Assembly (NCBI GenBank): GCA_031414695.1
Contig: JANNWG010000049.1
Location: 1 to 43,709 of the forward strand
Direction of reading: 5' to 3'
Length of the DNA: 43,709 nucleotides
Origin: UKL13-2 sp031414695
GTDB lineage: Bacteria > Pseudomonadota > Gammaproteobacteria > Burkholderiales > Usitatibacteraceae
The translations under genes were made by a program, and so were the position numbers. Positions 33,641 through 41,668 of the stretch are shown here, one piece after another. Within the stretch, counting starts at the first letter, position 1. The number at the start of each line of letters is the position of its first letter. The notes beneath the pieces are model-generated. The model saw only the letters and a list, made by a program, of their open reading frames with translations. It did not search any database and was not told the DNA's origin.

Positions 33641-34963
33641 ATGCAAACCTACTTTAATCAACTAGCCGACCATCTCAACGCCCATATCACAACGAGTGAA
33701 GTTTTTTTAGCCTCACTCTCGGCTGAAGAATCCAACTTTGTTCGCTTCAATAAAAATGCGGTGCGTCAGGCGGGGTCAGTCAAACAAATTTGTCTCACCA
33801 TTTCGCTCATTGCAAATCAGCGACGTGCCGAACGAACACTGACCTTAGTCGGCGATGCCACGCAAGACATGCCGCAATGCCTGACCGTGCTCGATACGTT
33901 GCGCCGCACATTATTAGAGCTACCAGAAGACCCCTATTTGATTTACAACGCGGTGCCAACTTCAACAACGCATATTGGCGAGAGCGCATTACCGTCTGAT
34001 GCGGATATGCTGGCGGAAATTACGTCCCTCGGGCAAGGCCACGATTTGGTAGGGATATTTGCCTCTGGCACAATTTATAAAGGCTTTGCAAATTCACTCG
34101 GGCAACAGAATTGGCATCATGTGAATAATTTTAATTTTGATTGGTGTTTGTATCATGCCGCCGACAAAGCCGTAAAAAATAGCTACGCAGGCACACACTG
34201 GGATAGCGCCGAATTACGCCACAAAATGCAATCATCAATTACCCAGCTAGACATCCTAAAACGCCCTGCCAAAACACTTACACCCGGACAATACCGCGCC
34301 TACCTAACGCCAGCTGCCTTAAACGAAGTGATCGGCTTATTAAGCTGGGGCGGCTTTGGCGAAAAATCTCAACGTAATAAACAAAGCCCGCTGATTAAAT
34401 TAGAAGATGGAAGCATGTCACTAAATGCGGCGGTGACATTAACCGAAGCCGCTAGCCTAGGCGTGGCACCACTATTTAACGCAGACGGCTTTACCAAAGC
34501 CAATACCGTTGCCCTTATTTCCAACGGCAAACACGCGGGCGCGCTCATCAGCCCACGCACCGCTAAAGAATTTAATATCGCCACCAATGGCGCCAATAGC
34601 AGCGAAGCGCCCGAGTCTCTCGATATGCAATCAGGCGTGTTGAAACGCGACGAAGTGCTCGCCACCCTCAACACAGGGCTCCTCATTAGCAATCTCTGGT
34701 ACTTAAATTACTCAGACCGTACCGGCTGCCGCATGACTGGCATGACTCGCTTCGCCACATTTTGGGTAGAGCAAGGCGAAATCGTCGCGCCAATAAACGT
34801 GATGCGCTTTGACGATACTGCCTACCGCATACTCGGCACCAACTTAGTCGGCCTCACCACGGAGCGTGATTGGTTACTGGATGCTGGAAGCTATGGTGAA
34901 CGCTCCACCGGATCAGCTAGATTGCCAGGCGCGGTGGTGGATGGGTTTCAATTGACGTTGTAA
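33641..34963 (+). CDS. TldE/PmbA-like partner subunit
   Basis: A 440-residue protein of the TldD/PmbA family. It lacks the HExxxH zinc motif, so it should be the non-catalytic partner of the TldD in front. Visible: the N-terminal family fold with FVRFNKNAVRQAG near residue 30, the middle NSLGQQNWHHVN block, and the C-terminal GTNLVGLTTERDWLLDAGSYGERSTGSARLPG. Separate paralogue of PmbA rather than the canonical protein, judged by the adjacent arrangement. It probably shares a transcript with tldD through the repeat-rich spacer. Confidence 0.8.
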   Translation: MQTYFNQLADHLNAHITTSEVFLASLSAEESNFVRFNKNAVRQAGSVKQICLTISLIANQRRAERTLTLVGDATQDMPQCLTVLDTLRRTLLELPEDPYLIYNAVPTSTTHIGESALPSDADMLAEITSLGQGHDLVGIFASGTIYKGFANSLGQQNWHHVNNFNFDWCLYHAADKAVKNSYAGTHWDSAELRHKMQSSITQLDILKRPAKTLTPGQYRAYLTPAALNEVIGLLSWGGFGEKSQRNKQSPLIKLEDGSMSLNAAVTLTEAASLGVAPLFNADGFTKANTVALISNGKHAGALISPRTAKEFNIATNGANSSEAPESLDMQSGVLKRDEVLATLNTGLLISNLWYLNYSDRTGCRMTGMTRFATFWVEQGEIVAPINVMRFDDTAYRILGTNLVGLTTERDWLLDAGSYGERSTGSARLPGAVVDGFQLTL

Positions 34964-35014
34964 TTGTTGTGCTTGGTTGAATGCGTAATGCTGCGCTTGA
35001 TTCCAATACAACTT

Positions 35015-35043
35015 TTGACAACCAGTCTATAATCTAGTCTATT
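35015..35043 (+). promoter_or_regulatory. Promoter and direct-repeat operator of the Phd/PIN module
   Basis: TTGACA (35015-35020) is followed after exactly 17 bases by TCTATT (35038-35043), a plausible sigma-70 promoter. The 7-mer AGTCTAT is repeated at 35024-35030 and 35036-35042, 12 bp apart, across the spacer and -10. Such half-sites fit binding of the autoregulatory antitoxin-toxin complex. Confidence 0.55.
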
Positions 35044-35067
35044 CAATATTTCCTGATACGAGGTCGT

Positions 35068-35310
35068 ATGAAAATCGAAATTGGTTCATACATCGCAAAA
35101 ACAAAACTGCCTGAATTGTTAAGGCAGGTCAAAGCTGGTCAAAGTTTCACGATCACGAATCGCGGCGTGGCAATCGCTGACCTAGTACCAAGCGCCAAAG
35201 CACCAGTCGCCAATAGAGCCGACGTAGTAAAGCGACTTAAAGCATTTATGCGTGCAAACCCTACGCGCGGCGTGGATATCAAAGCGCTGATCGACGATGG
35301 CAGAGCATGA
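35068..35310 (+). CDS. Phd/YefM-family antitoxin
   Basis: An 80-residue antitoxin. Its N-terminal half (KIEIGSYIAKTKLPELLRQVKAG and the FTITNRGVAIADLVPS block) is the Phd/YefM DNA-binding fold; the C-terminal half (about 50-80, basic and flexible, with KRLKAFMR) would wrap the toxin and neutralise it. GAGG lies 6 bp before the ATG. It overlaps the toxin gene by 4 bp (ATGA) and is upstream, the standard antitoxin-first order. Antitoxins of this type repress their own promoter, here 35015-35043. Confidence 0.9.
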   Translation: MKIEIGSYIAKTKLPELLRQVKAGQSFTITNRGVAIADLVPSAKAPVANRADVVKRLKAFMRANPTRGVDIKALIDDGRA

Positions 35311-35726
35311 ATTTTGTGCTGGATAACTCTGTCACCATGCGCTGGCTTTTTGGTGACGGTAAGCCAAGTGAGCTCCGCTACGCAGATACAGTACTAGATT
35401 TATTAATTTCATCACATGCCATCGTGCCAGTTACTTGGGGATTAGAAGTTGCTAATGTCATCGCAAGAGCTGAAGCCAAGCAACTCATCACAGAAGCCAA
35501 AAGCGAAACATTTCTTGGTCTACTTGATGGTTTAAGAATCGAAGTCGATGATGCTACCTTTTCAAAGGCGCTATTAGATACGCTACAACTCTCGCGTCGT
35601 TACAAGCTATCTGCATACGATGCTTCATATCTGGAATTGGCAATTCGCCTTAGCTTACCACTAGCTACACTTGATGCAGATTTAATGAAGGCCGCTAAGA
35701 AAGCTGGCGTGATAAAAGTAGAGTAA
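35307..35726 (+). CDS. PIN-domain ribonuclease toxin (VapC type)
   Basis: A 139-residue PIN nuclease. The acidic residues are Asp6 in FVLDNSV, the Glu in TWGLEVANV near residue 48, and the Asp residues in SAYDASYLELA and LATLDADL near 105-120; all four positions are present, so the toxin looks active. VapC toxins cleave tRNA or rRNA in a magnesium-dependent way. It is translated with the antitoxin through the 4-bp overlap. No damage is visible, in contrast to the PIN gene at 39681-39953. Confidence 0.9.
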   Translation: MNFVLDNSVTMRWLFGDGKPSELRYADTVLDLLISSHAIVPVTWGLEVANVIARAEAKQLITEAKSETFLGLLDGLRIEVDDATFSKALLDTLQLSRRYKLSAYDASYLELAIRLSLPLATLDADLMKAAKKAGVIKVE

Positions 35727-35775
35727 GGCGATTTAGCCTGAATTTTATATACCAAACCGCTGTCAACCCTGCTTT

Positions 35776-37674
35776 TCATAGATTCGCCACTACCCGCTGC
35801 ACCTCCGCCAACGCTAACGGCTCCTCAATTGTCGTTAAATCGCCTGGGTCACGCCCTTCACAGACGGCTTGTATTGCGCGGCGGAGTAATTTGCCTGACC
35901 TTGTTTTGGGCAGCATGGTGACGAAGTAAACGTGTTGCGGGCGACCAATCGCGCCTAGCTCATGATCAACAGTGGCCATCACCTCTTTAGCATGCGTGGC
36001 GCGATTTTCTGCAGTGGTGATGAGGCTAGTATCTTTGACGACCACGAAGGCAACGGGTGTTTGACCTTTTAGCGGCTCAGCAACGCCGACAACAGCAACT
36101 TCGGCGATGTTGGGGTGTGCTTGTATGGCTTCTTCAATTTCACGTGTGCCGAGCCGATGACCTGCGACGTTAATCACATCATCAGTGCGCCCCATGATGA
36201 AATGGTAGCCGTCTTCGTCGCGCGTGGCCCAATCAAAGGTAGTGTAAACCTGCTCATCTTTGAACATCGTAAAGTAGGTGTCAACGAAACGTTTATCGTC
36301 ACCCCAAATTGTTGACATGCAGCCTGGTGGCAGTGGCGGCACAATACAAAGCACGCCCTTTTCATTCGGTGCAACTGCCGCGCCAGTCTCATCATGTTTT
36401 AGCTTGACGTTGTAGCCATAGGCTGCGAAGCTCGGTGAGCCACATTTGCGCGCGGTAGCTTCAATACCGGGCTGCGCCGTTAATATCGGCCAGCCTGTTT
36501 CCGTTTGCCAATAATTGTCGATGACTTTAACGTTAAGCCCTTTTTCAATCCATTCGCTAGTTGGTTGATCTAGTGGCTCGCCTGCCAAATATAAATATCG
36601 TAGGCTGGAGACATCGTATTTTTTAAGGTATGCCGCATCGTGTTTTTTAAGCACGCGTATTGCAGTGGGCGATGATGACATCGCCACCACATTGTATTGC
36701 TCGACAATTTTCCACCAGATGCCTGCATCAGGACGTATCGGCAGCCCCTCATACATGATGGTGGTGGAGCCATTTATTAGAGGTGCATAAATAATGTAGG
36801 AGTGACCAACCACCCAGCCAATATCGGAGGTGCAAAAAAAAGCCTCACCCGGCTGTGTGGCAAAAATATTTGGCATCGAGGCCGCAAGCGCAACCGCATA
36901 GCCGCCCGTATCGCGCAAGACACCTTTGGGCTTACCCGTCGTGCCGCTGGTGTAGAGAATGTACGATGGGTGTGATGACTCGACCCACTCACACGGTACC
37001 ACTTCACCCACATGGCGCGGTGATAGTGCGGCGTAATCCATGTCACGACCCGGCAAGACCTGCATGGTTTTATCAAGATGCCGATTGATGATGACAACAT
37101 GCTTGGGTGGAAATTTAGCAAGCTTGATCGATTCATCTGTAAGTGGCTTAAGCGGTATTATTTTGCCGCCTCGCGAGCCAGCGTCCGCTGTAATCATCAC
37201 CTTAGGTTTTGCATCATCAATACGTGCCGCAAGTGAGGCGGCAGCGAAGCCACCAAATACCACTGAGTGTATGGCACCGATTCGTACGGTAGCGAGCATG
37301 GCAAATACGGCTTCAGGAACCATCGGCATGTAAATAAGCACGCGATCACCTTTGCCAACGCCGAGGGACTTTAATACCGCCGCGAAGCGATTGACTTCAT
37401 CAAATAATTCGCGATAAGTAAACGTGCGGGTTTGCTCAACCTCTGAGGATATCCAAACTAATGCGGCTTGGTCAGCTCTATTTACAAGATGCCTGTCAAC
37501 AGCGTTATAGCAAAGGTTAGTTTCACCGCCGACAAACCATTTTGCAAATGGTGGCCGTGAAAAATCGCAAACTTGGTGAAATGGTTTTACCCAATCAATA
37601 CGGCACGCTTGTTCCGTCCAAAATTTATCTGGATCGGCGAGCGAGTAAGCGTGAAAAGACGCGTAACTAGTCAT
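35776..37674 (-). CDS. prpE: Propionyl-CoA synthetase
   Basis: PrpE activates propionate to propionyl-CoA through an acyl-AMP intermediate, feeding the methylcitrate cycle. The 632-residue AMP-forming enzyme has the acetyl-CoA synthetase N-terminal block DPDKFWTEQA, the AMP-binding core YILYTSGTTGKPKGV near residue 243, the YWQTETGWPI block near 388, GRTDDVINVAGHRLGT near 497 and the catalytic Lys in LPKTRSGKLLRRA near 594. Features near the N-terminus (CYNAVDRHL) favour PrpE over Acs, but acetate use cannot be excluded. No prpB, C or D in the window. Divergence from the PIN toxin gene is absent; the two genes converge with 49 bp between them. Confidence 0.88.
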   Translation of the reverse strand: MTSYASFHAYSLADPDKFWTEQACRIDWVKPFHQVCDFSRPPFAKWFVGGETNLCYNAVDRHLVNRADQAALVWISSEVEQTRTFTYRELFDEVNRFAAVLKSLGVGKGDRVLIYMPMVPEAVFAMLATVRIGAIHSVVFGGFAAASLAARIDDAKPKVMITADAGSRGGKIIPLKPLTDESIKLAKFPPKHVVIINRHLDKTMQVLPGRDMDYAALSPRHVGEVVPCEWVESSHPSYILYTSGTTGKPKGVLRDTGGYAVALAASMPNIFATQPGEAFFCTSDIGWVVGHSYIIYAPLINGSTTIMYEGLPIRPDAGIWWKIVEQYNVVAMSSSPTAIRVLKKHDAAYLKKYDVSSLRYLYLAGEPLDQPTSEWIEKGLNVKVIDNYWQTETGWPILTAQPGIEATARKCGSPSFAAYGYNVKLKHDETGAAVAPNEKGVLCIVPPLPPGCMSTIWGDDKRFVDTYFTMFKDEQVYTTFDWATRDEDGYHFIMGRTDDVINVAGHRLGTREIEEAIQAHPNIAEVAVVGVAEPLKGQTPVAFVVVKDTSLITTAENRATHAKEVMATVDHELGAIGRPQHVYFVTMLPKTRSGKLLRRAIQAVCEGRDPGDLTTIEEPLALAEVQRVVANL

Positions 37675-37706
37675 AAATTAACCCACTAAATACAAGGCTT
37701 ATGAAC

Positions 37707-38237
37707 CTACTTAAAAAGCACTTCTTCAATTGCTGCAAGTAACGCTTTTGATTCTGCAGGCTTCGTCAAATAACCATTTGCACCAAGTTTTACGCCCTTC
37801 ATGATGTCATCAAGCGAGCCTAGCGATGAGAGCAAAAGCACGGGAAGGTCTTTCATTTTTTCATTTGCGCGAATACGACTCAAAATATCAAAACCATCCG
37901 TATCTGGCAACAACACATCCAGCAATACTAAGTCAGGCTTGGCTTTAAAGGCCGACACAATTTCGTCGCGATTAGACGCGCGCACCACACGATAATCGGC
38001 ATTGACTAAGATACGCTCAATCAATATCGCAGTAACTTCATCATCCTCTACCACCATGACTGTAGGCGGCATATTCACAGGATGACGATTAGGTGCATCA
38101 GGAAAAATGCGTACAAAGAAACCATTACTGGTCAACTTCGTTTCACCAATCACCGCTTCCTCGTGTATTTCCTGCAAACTTACAGGTGTGTTTGGCTGCG
38201 TGCGTGAGTGTGTGTTTATAGAATTGTCATTTGCCAT
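37707..38237 (-). CDS. Single-domain response regulator, second of a tandem pair
   Basis: A 176-residue protein: a 55-residue N-terminal arm and a receiver domain (58-176) with the acidic pocket E64-D65-D66, phospho-acceptor D107 in LVLLDVLLPD, Ser137 and Lys159 (TKPAES). There is no output domain. The arm holds the motif EAVIGETKLTSNGFF and RIFPDAPNR, which is conserved in the paralogue 33 bp upstream; this would be a docking or interaction segment. It may act by protein-protein contact, for instance in a phosphorelay. No cognate kinase is adjacent. Confidence 0.88.
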   Translation of the reverse strand: MANDNSINTHSRTQPNTPVSLQEIHEEAVIGETKLTSNGFFVRIFPDAPNRHPVNMPPTVMVVEDDEVTAILIERILVNADYRVVRASNRDEIVSAFKAKPDLVLLDVLLPDTDGFDILSRIRANEKMKDLPVLLLSSLGSLDDIMKGVKLGANGYLTKPAESKALLAAIEEVLFK

Positions 38238-38270
38238 AGCACCACTCTATTAAATACAAAAAATATGACA

Positions 38271-38837
38271 CTATTTAAAAATCACTTCCTCAATCGCGGC
38301 TAGTAAAGTCCTTGATTTAGCCGGTTTGGTCAAATAACCATTTGCGCCAAGCTTTAACCCTTTCATAATGTCTTCGAGCGAACCAAGACTTGAAAGCATG
38401 AGTACCGGCAGATTTTTTAGTTTTACATTGGAGCGAATACGATTCAAAAGATCAAAACCATTTGTATCTGGCAACAACACGTCAAGCAACACTAAATCGG
38501 GCTTAGCCTTAAAGGCAACAATAATCTCAGCGCGATTTGCTGCTCGCACCACGCGATAATCCGCTTTAAGTAAAATGCGCTCAAGCAATGTTGCGGTGAC
38601 TTCATCGTCCTCTACTACCATTATGGTTGGTGGTGAACTCAACGGCGGGCGACTAGGCGCATCGGGAAAAATACGCACAAAAAAACCATTGCTGGTGAGC
38701 TTAGATTCGCCAATCACCGCCTCATCGGTTAACTCTTGCGTTTGTTCGGGCGTGGGTACGGGCTCAGGCACCACATTTTTTGGGTCGAGCAGCTTGGTGA
38801 AATCAAGATCGAAATAGTCATCATTATCGTGTGACAT
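38271..38837 (-). CDS. Single-domain response regulator, first of a tandem pair
   Basis: A 188-residue paralogue of the next gene, with a longer acidic N-terminal part (DNDDYFDLDF near residues 4-13) and the same EAVIGESKLTSNGFF arm. The receiver domain covers about 71-188, with the pocket E76-D77-D78, phospho-acceptor D119 and Lys171. No output domain. The two receivers are about three quarters identical by eye, so the pair arose by recent duplication. It is the first gene of the pair and lies at the edge of the accessory island. Confidence 0.88.
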   Translation of the reverse strand: MSHDNDDYFDLDFTKLLDPKNVVPEPVPTPEQTQELTDEAVIGESKLTSNGFFVRIFPDAPSRPPLSSPPTIMVVEDDEVTATLLERILLKADYRVVRAANRAEIIVAFKAKPDLVLLDVLLPDTNGFDLLNRIRSNVKLKNLPVLMLSSLGSLEDIMKGLKLGANGYLTKPAKSRTLLAAIEEVIFK

Positions 38838-39126
38838 ACATTTACTTAACCGTTTGGCGTATTCATTTAGTGAAAATTATTATATAGAGTTTAACCATTA
38901 TTATAGGGTTTACCTTAGCTGATTATCGTGGCGAGTTAACACAGCGTTAATGGGCTGAATGCAAGCAACTTCTACTGTTGATCGCGAGGACAACAAAGCA
39001 ATTTTGATTAACAATGCAATCAAATTTGCTCGAATATCAATTAGTCATTTCATCTTTGGACATCGGCTGATGTCTTTTCACAAGCAAGCGCTATCTCGCC
39101 CAATCGCCCCTATTTGCATCACCAGC
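38838..39126. other. Gene-poor AT-rich spacer at the island border
   Basis: No gene is supported here. The part next to the response regulators (38838-38930) is very AT-rich, has TATAAT-like words on the minus strand that may form their promoter, and a short direct repeat GTTTAACC...GGGTTTACC near 38890-38915. The rest, 38931-39126, leads into the RHS relic without clear coding signal. Confidence 0.5.
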
Positions 39127-39435
39127 TCATGTAGTACGTGTAAGCTCGCAGTAGGTGTATTGCTTCGCGCCTTGGTTGAGCGGGTCGGTGACGTTGGCGA
39201 GTTTGTGTTTGGCGTTGTAGGCCATGTTGGTTTCGCCTAGGTTGGCGTCGATGATCTTGGTGGTTTGGTCTAGATTGTTGCGTTCAATGCGGGTGATGAA
39301 TTGTAGCGGGTCGGTGATCTTGTTGATGCGGCCTGCTAACGTTATTTTATAAAGACCTATATCTGGCGGGGCGTTTGGGGCATAAATGGCTAGATATAGC
39401 CGTGGACATTGCACTTTCTGTTTGTAGAAATTCAC
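39127..39435 (-). pseudogene. RHS / YD-repeat relic
   Basis: The minus-strand frame contains a recognisable YD-repeat run: GRINKITDPLQFITR, then a second unit IIDANLGETNMAYNAK and a third LANVTDPLNQ, spaced about 20 residues as in RHS and teneurin-type shells. It lacks a proper start region and stops soon after, and the N-terminal 35 residues of the frame are unrelated. So this is a fragment of a formerly large RHS protein. Another piece of RHS protein lies at 43080-43571 on the same strand. Local base composition is more GC-rich than the flanks. Confidence 0.65.
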
Positions 39436-39441
39436 TACAAA

Positions 39442-39684
39442 TCATGTCGGCATTTCGTCTCCCACCATCGGCGCACGTGCTTTTACAAGTAACAATAGTT
39501 GCGCCAAATCGTCCTTATTTGCATCACCAGCCCGCTCTGCAAAAAATTCTGCTGTCTGCAACGCCGATACTTTCTCGGCGACAGCGACAGTAATGAACTG
39601 ATTCAGTGAGGCTTGGTCTTGCTCGGCCAATTGTTTGGCATGTTTGTAAAGTGAATCAGGCAAGCGCAATGCGAATGTACTCAT
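39442..39684 (-). CDS. HicB-like ribbon-helix-helix antitoxin
   Basis: An 80-residue protein with the N-terminal STFALRLPDSLYKHAKQLAEQD and SLNQFITVAVAEKVSAL, the RHH/HicB-like fold that accompanies PIN-family (COG1569-type) toxins, then an acidic C-terminal part that would bind the toxin. It is the second gene of its unit and overlaps the truncated PIN gene by 4 bp. The gene itself looks intact, so it may now be an orphan antitoxin. Confidence 0.75.
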   Translation of the reverse strand: MSTFALRLPDSLYKHAKQLAEQDQASLNQFITVAVAEKVSALQTAEFFAERAGDANKDDLAQLLLLVKARAPMVGDEMPT

Positions 39685-39953
39685 CTTCGTCTCTCCAACT
39701 TTAATAAAGCCTGTGCAGGTGTTTGCACCTGCACACCAAATTTAGGTGCTACCGCCTCAAAATCACGAATATTGTGTGTAACGATTGCACTTACTTGACC
39801 ATTAACAGCTGCTTCTAACACCATTTCATCCCCCGGGTCACGCAGTTGTGGTCGCCAAACATAATGCAGGCTTATGGGCTGCACCCAAACTGCAAGTGCC
39901 GACAGGATGCGATCTAGTTGATTTACGCTTATTATAAATATCAATAAACACAA
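39681..39953 (-). pseudogene. 5'-truncated PIN-family toxin
   Basis: The 90-residue frame matches the C-terminal part of COG1569-type PIN toxins: LHYVWRPQLRDPGDEMVLEAAVNG and AIVTHNIRDFEAV...FGVQVQTPAQAL. Normal members have about 135-140 residues and start with an M-x-x-VLDTNV catalytic strand; here that half is missing, including the first catalytic Asp, and is replaced by unrelated sequence before about residue 12. The remaining acidic residues (Asp-Pro-Gly-Asp-Glu) are kept. The toxin should be inactive. The 4-bp overlap with the antitoxin gene is preserved. Confidence 0.75.
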
Positions 39954-39980
39954 AATTCAGCACAGCCTCAGCAGTAATGT

Positions 39981-40463
39981 TCAATGGTGAACGACATTGG
40001 TCGCATCTTGATTCCATTGCAATTCAACGAACTCACATACAGCAATTGGATTTTTAAATATTGCTGGATTTATATTGAGTAGCTCATTAGCTCCAACAAG
40101 CGTTATGCCGCCATCATAATCAACGCGCTCAATTTCATTCCAACGTATTACGGTTTTTTTACCCCAACTTTTTTTTGAGATAGTTTGAATATTTATTTCG
40201 ACAGAAAAAACTTCGATCAACCTAGCGCAGAGCGCCACAACAATCATCGTTACACCAAACCCAAGTGCGGATGATTGATAAAACGCTGTGCTGGTTGTAT
40301 GTGCGCTTAAAAAAAAATCAATGCCGATTTTGTACCAAAGAAACAGTAACCCAATGATGAATGATGTAATTAATAAATAAAACCAGCCCCACTGTTTTTG
40401 AAACTGGAATGGTACTTGTGGTTGAAATGTGTCATCTAACTCAGGTTGAGACCTCATTTGCAT
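39981..40463 (-). CDS. Membrane protein with a PH-like C-terminal domain
   Basis: A 160-residue protein. Two hydrophobic segments (about 28-48 and 66-88) make it an inner-membrane protein; the C-terminal part (92-150; VIRWNEIERVDYDGGITLVG, then ELLNINP and a final helix) looks like the beta-strands and helix of a bacterial PH-like domain. I know no function. It follows a short orphan frame (40454-40636), with overlap of 10 bp. In a polymorphic toxin locus this is the place and type for an immunity protein, but this is inference. Confidence 0.5.
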   Translation of the reverse strand: MQMRSQPELDDTFQPQVPFQFQKQWGWFYLLITSFIIGLLFLWYKIGIDFFLSAHTTSTAFYQSSALGFGVTMIVVALCARLIEVFSVEINIQTISKKSWGKKTVIRWNEIERVDYDGGITLVGANELLNINPAIFKNPIAVCEFVELQWNQDATNVVHH

Positions 40464-40636
40464 GACGCCCCCCCACCCACATTCCCTGCTCCTGCGCCCA
40501 ATAGGTTTCTTGCTGCATTTCCTATAGCCGAGTTTGCCTCCCGCGATGCCTGTTCATTCAGCGCCCTAGCCACTGCCGGATTAGAGCCATAGCCGGTAGT
40601 CGCATATGGGCTTGGATATCTGAAACATTTATGCAA
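40454..40636 (-). pseudogene. Possible C-terminal tail of a toxin or RHS protein
   Basis: A 60-residue frame rich in Ala, Asn and Gly (ATTGYGSNPAVARALNEQ, NLLGAGAGNVGGG) with a TTG as its first possible start and a stop codon 12 codons further upstream. No good start or ribosome site is seen. It looks more like the end of a larger protein than an independent gene. The next frame, a membrane protein, overlaps its end. I cannot exclude that it is noncoding. Confidence 0.3.
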
Positions 40637-40764
40637 AATGGTGCTCGAATTAGATAAGATTCGTTACTTGTAAATTAATTTGACGCTGGAATTTTTAATT
40701 CACCACCTCAAAAAAGCCGAGAGCCGCTGATTGCCAATGATTCGTAAATCAAGCAATCTACCGA

Positions 40765-41058
40765 TCAAATTGCCAACTCTACCCGAACCCGCTTTCCCAA
40801 GGCTGCAGCAGCACTCGCTAGCGTTGTTAGGGTCAGGCTGGTATCGGTGGCATCAAGCAAGCGATTCAGCGCCGCACGGCTTGTACGCATCTTGGCAGCC
40901 ATGGCCGTCTTGGAAAGCTTTTGCGCTTTCATTTCCTGCTCAATCTGCCAAGCGATGACCCGCTTCATGGCCGTCGCTGTCGCGTCTTCCAATAAAGCTT
41001 CCTCGGCCAAAAAGTCATCGAAATTGCTGCCAATGTGTTTGTTTCCCATAGTTTTCAC
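40765..41058 (-). CDS. XRE-type antitoxin (HigA-like)
   Basis: A 97-residue antitoxin with an acidic N-terminal part (NFDDFLAEEALLEDA) and a helix-turn-helix (SKTAMAAKMRTSRAALNRLL, about residues 49-68) followed by the family end LTTLASAAAALGKRVRVEL. These proteins neutralise the HigB-like toxin and bind their own promoter. It overlaps the toxin gene by 4 bp and is second in order, the HigBA order. The start codon is the ATG in the overlap. Confidence 0.88.
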   Translation of the reverse strand: MKTMGNKHIGSNFDDFLAEEALLEDATATAMKRVIAWQIEQEMKAQKLSKTAMAAKMRTSRAALNRLLDATDTSLTLTTLASAAAALGKRVRVELAI

Positions 41059-41405
41059 TCCATCACTTGTTTCATTCGGGTTTTCGCGAGCGCAAGATCA
41101 GTTGCAGGTGTGCTGCTAGATTTTTTGATGAACCCATGGAGCAGCACCATGGTGCTCGCGTTAGTGGTGAATAAAACGCGGGCAATTCGAGTTTGAAGGC
41201 GGATACGCACTTCCCAAAGGTTCTTGTCTATTTTGCGCACCAACGGCATTCCCAAAGGCCAGCCGAATTGCACAGTTTTAATGTCCTCGCCGATTGCCTT
41301 CCGATCAATAGCGAGCAATTCTTTGAGCCAATCTCGCACCGGCTCATTACCCGTCTCCGATTTGAAAAAGGAAACAAGTAAGACTGGATGAGTTCGAATA
41401 AACAT
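41055..41405 (-). CDS. HigB-like (Gp49 family) toxin
   Basis: A 116-residue RelE-superfamily mRNA interferase-like toxin. Blocks: FFKSETGNEPVRDWLKEL near residues 13-30, IGEDIKTVQFGWPLGMPLVRKI near 38-60, LWEVRIRL, RIARVLFTT near 73-82 and LLHGFIKKSSSTP near 90 with the conserved Lys/Thr end. It cuts mRNA on ribosomes in related systems. The start ATG lies 10 bp from the palindrome at 41415. The gene looks complete. Confidence 0.88.
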   Translation of the reverse strand: MFIRTHPVLLVSFFKSETGNEPVRDWLKELLAIDRKAIGEDIKTVQFGWPLGMPLVRKIDKNLWEVRIRLQTRIARVLFTTNASTMVLLHGFIKKSSSTPATDLALAKTRMKQVME

Positions 41406-41414
41406 AATACAACT

Positions 41415-41430
41415 GTATCAATATTGGTAC
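41415..41430 (-). promoter_or_regulatory. Palindromic operator and promoter of higBA
   Basis: GTATCAATATTGGTAC is a 16-base palindrome with one mismatched pair. It lies directly upstream of the toxin ATG. On the minus strand TTGCAA (41433-41438) and, after 17 bases, TACAGT (41410-41415) form a weak promoter with the palindrome in its spacer, so binding would block transcription. Confidence 0.6.
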
Positions 41431-41520
41431 GATTTTGCAAATAAATGATGCCCAAAGTGTGCGAGCCACTAAAAATTCTTACCTATGTCGTGACGGCCAC
41501 GCATAGTGGTCATGGGGGAT

Positions 41521-41559
41521 TGCAGAGTGCTGCTGCAGAGTGCTGCTGCAGAGTGATTC
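41521..41559. repeat. 13-bp tandem repeat, three copies
   Basis: TGCAGAGTGCTGC is repeated at 41521, 41534 and 41547, the last copy with two changes. It lies in the 515-bp stretch 41406-41920 that has no full gene: 41431-41668 otherwise shows nothing, and 41669-41870 has a coding-like fragment described separately. Confidence 0.85.
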
Positions 41560-41668
41560 ATCTGTGCGGACAGCAGATACTTGGCTGCTCATACTGGCTA
41601 ATTTATTGCTCTTCATTTAGGCTCATTGGGCAAAGTGCAAGCCTAGCAAAAATTAATTTACACAAAAA

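Noticed and set aside
32031..34963. A RiPP cluster around the TldD/TldE pair
   Set aside because: No short precursor-like frame, cyclodehydratase or other maturation gene is next to the pair; these look like general-purpose proteases.
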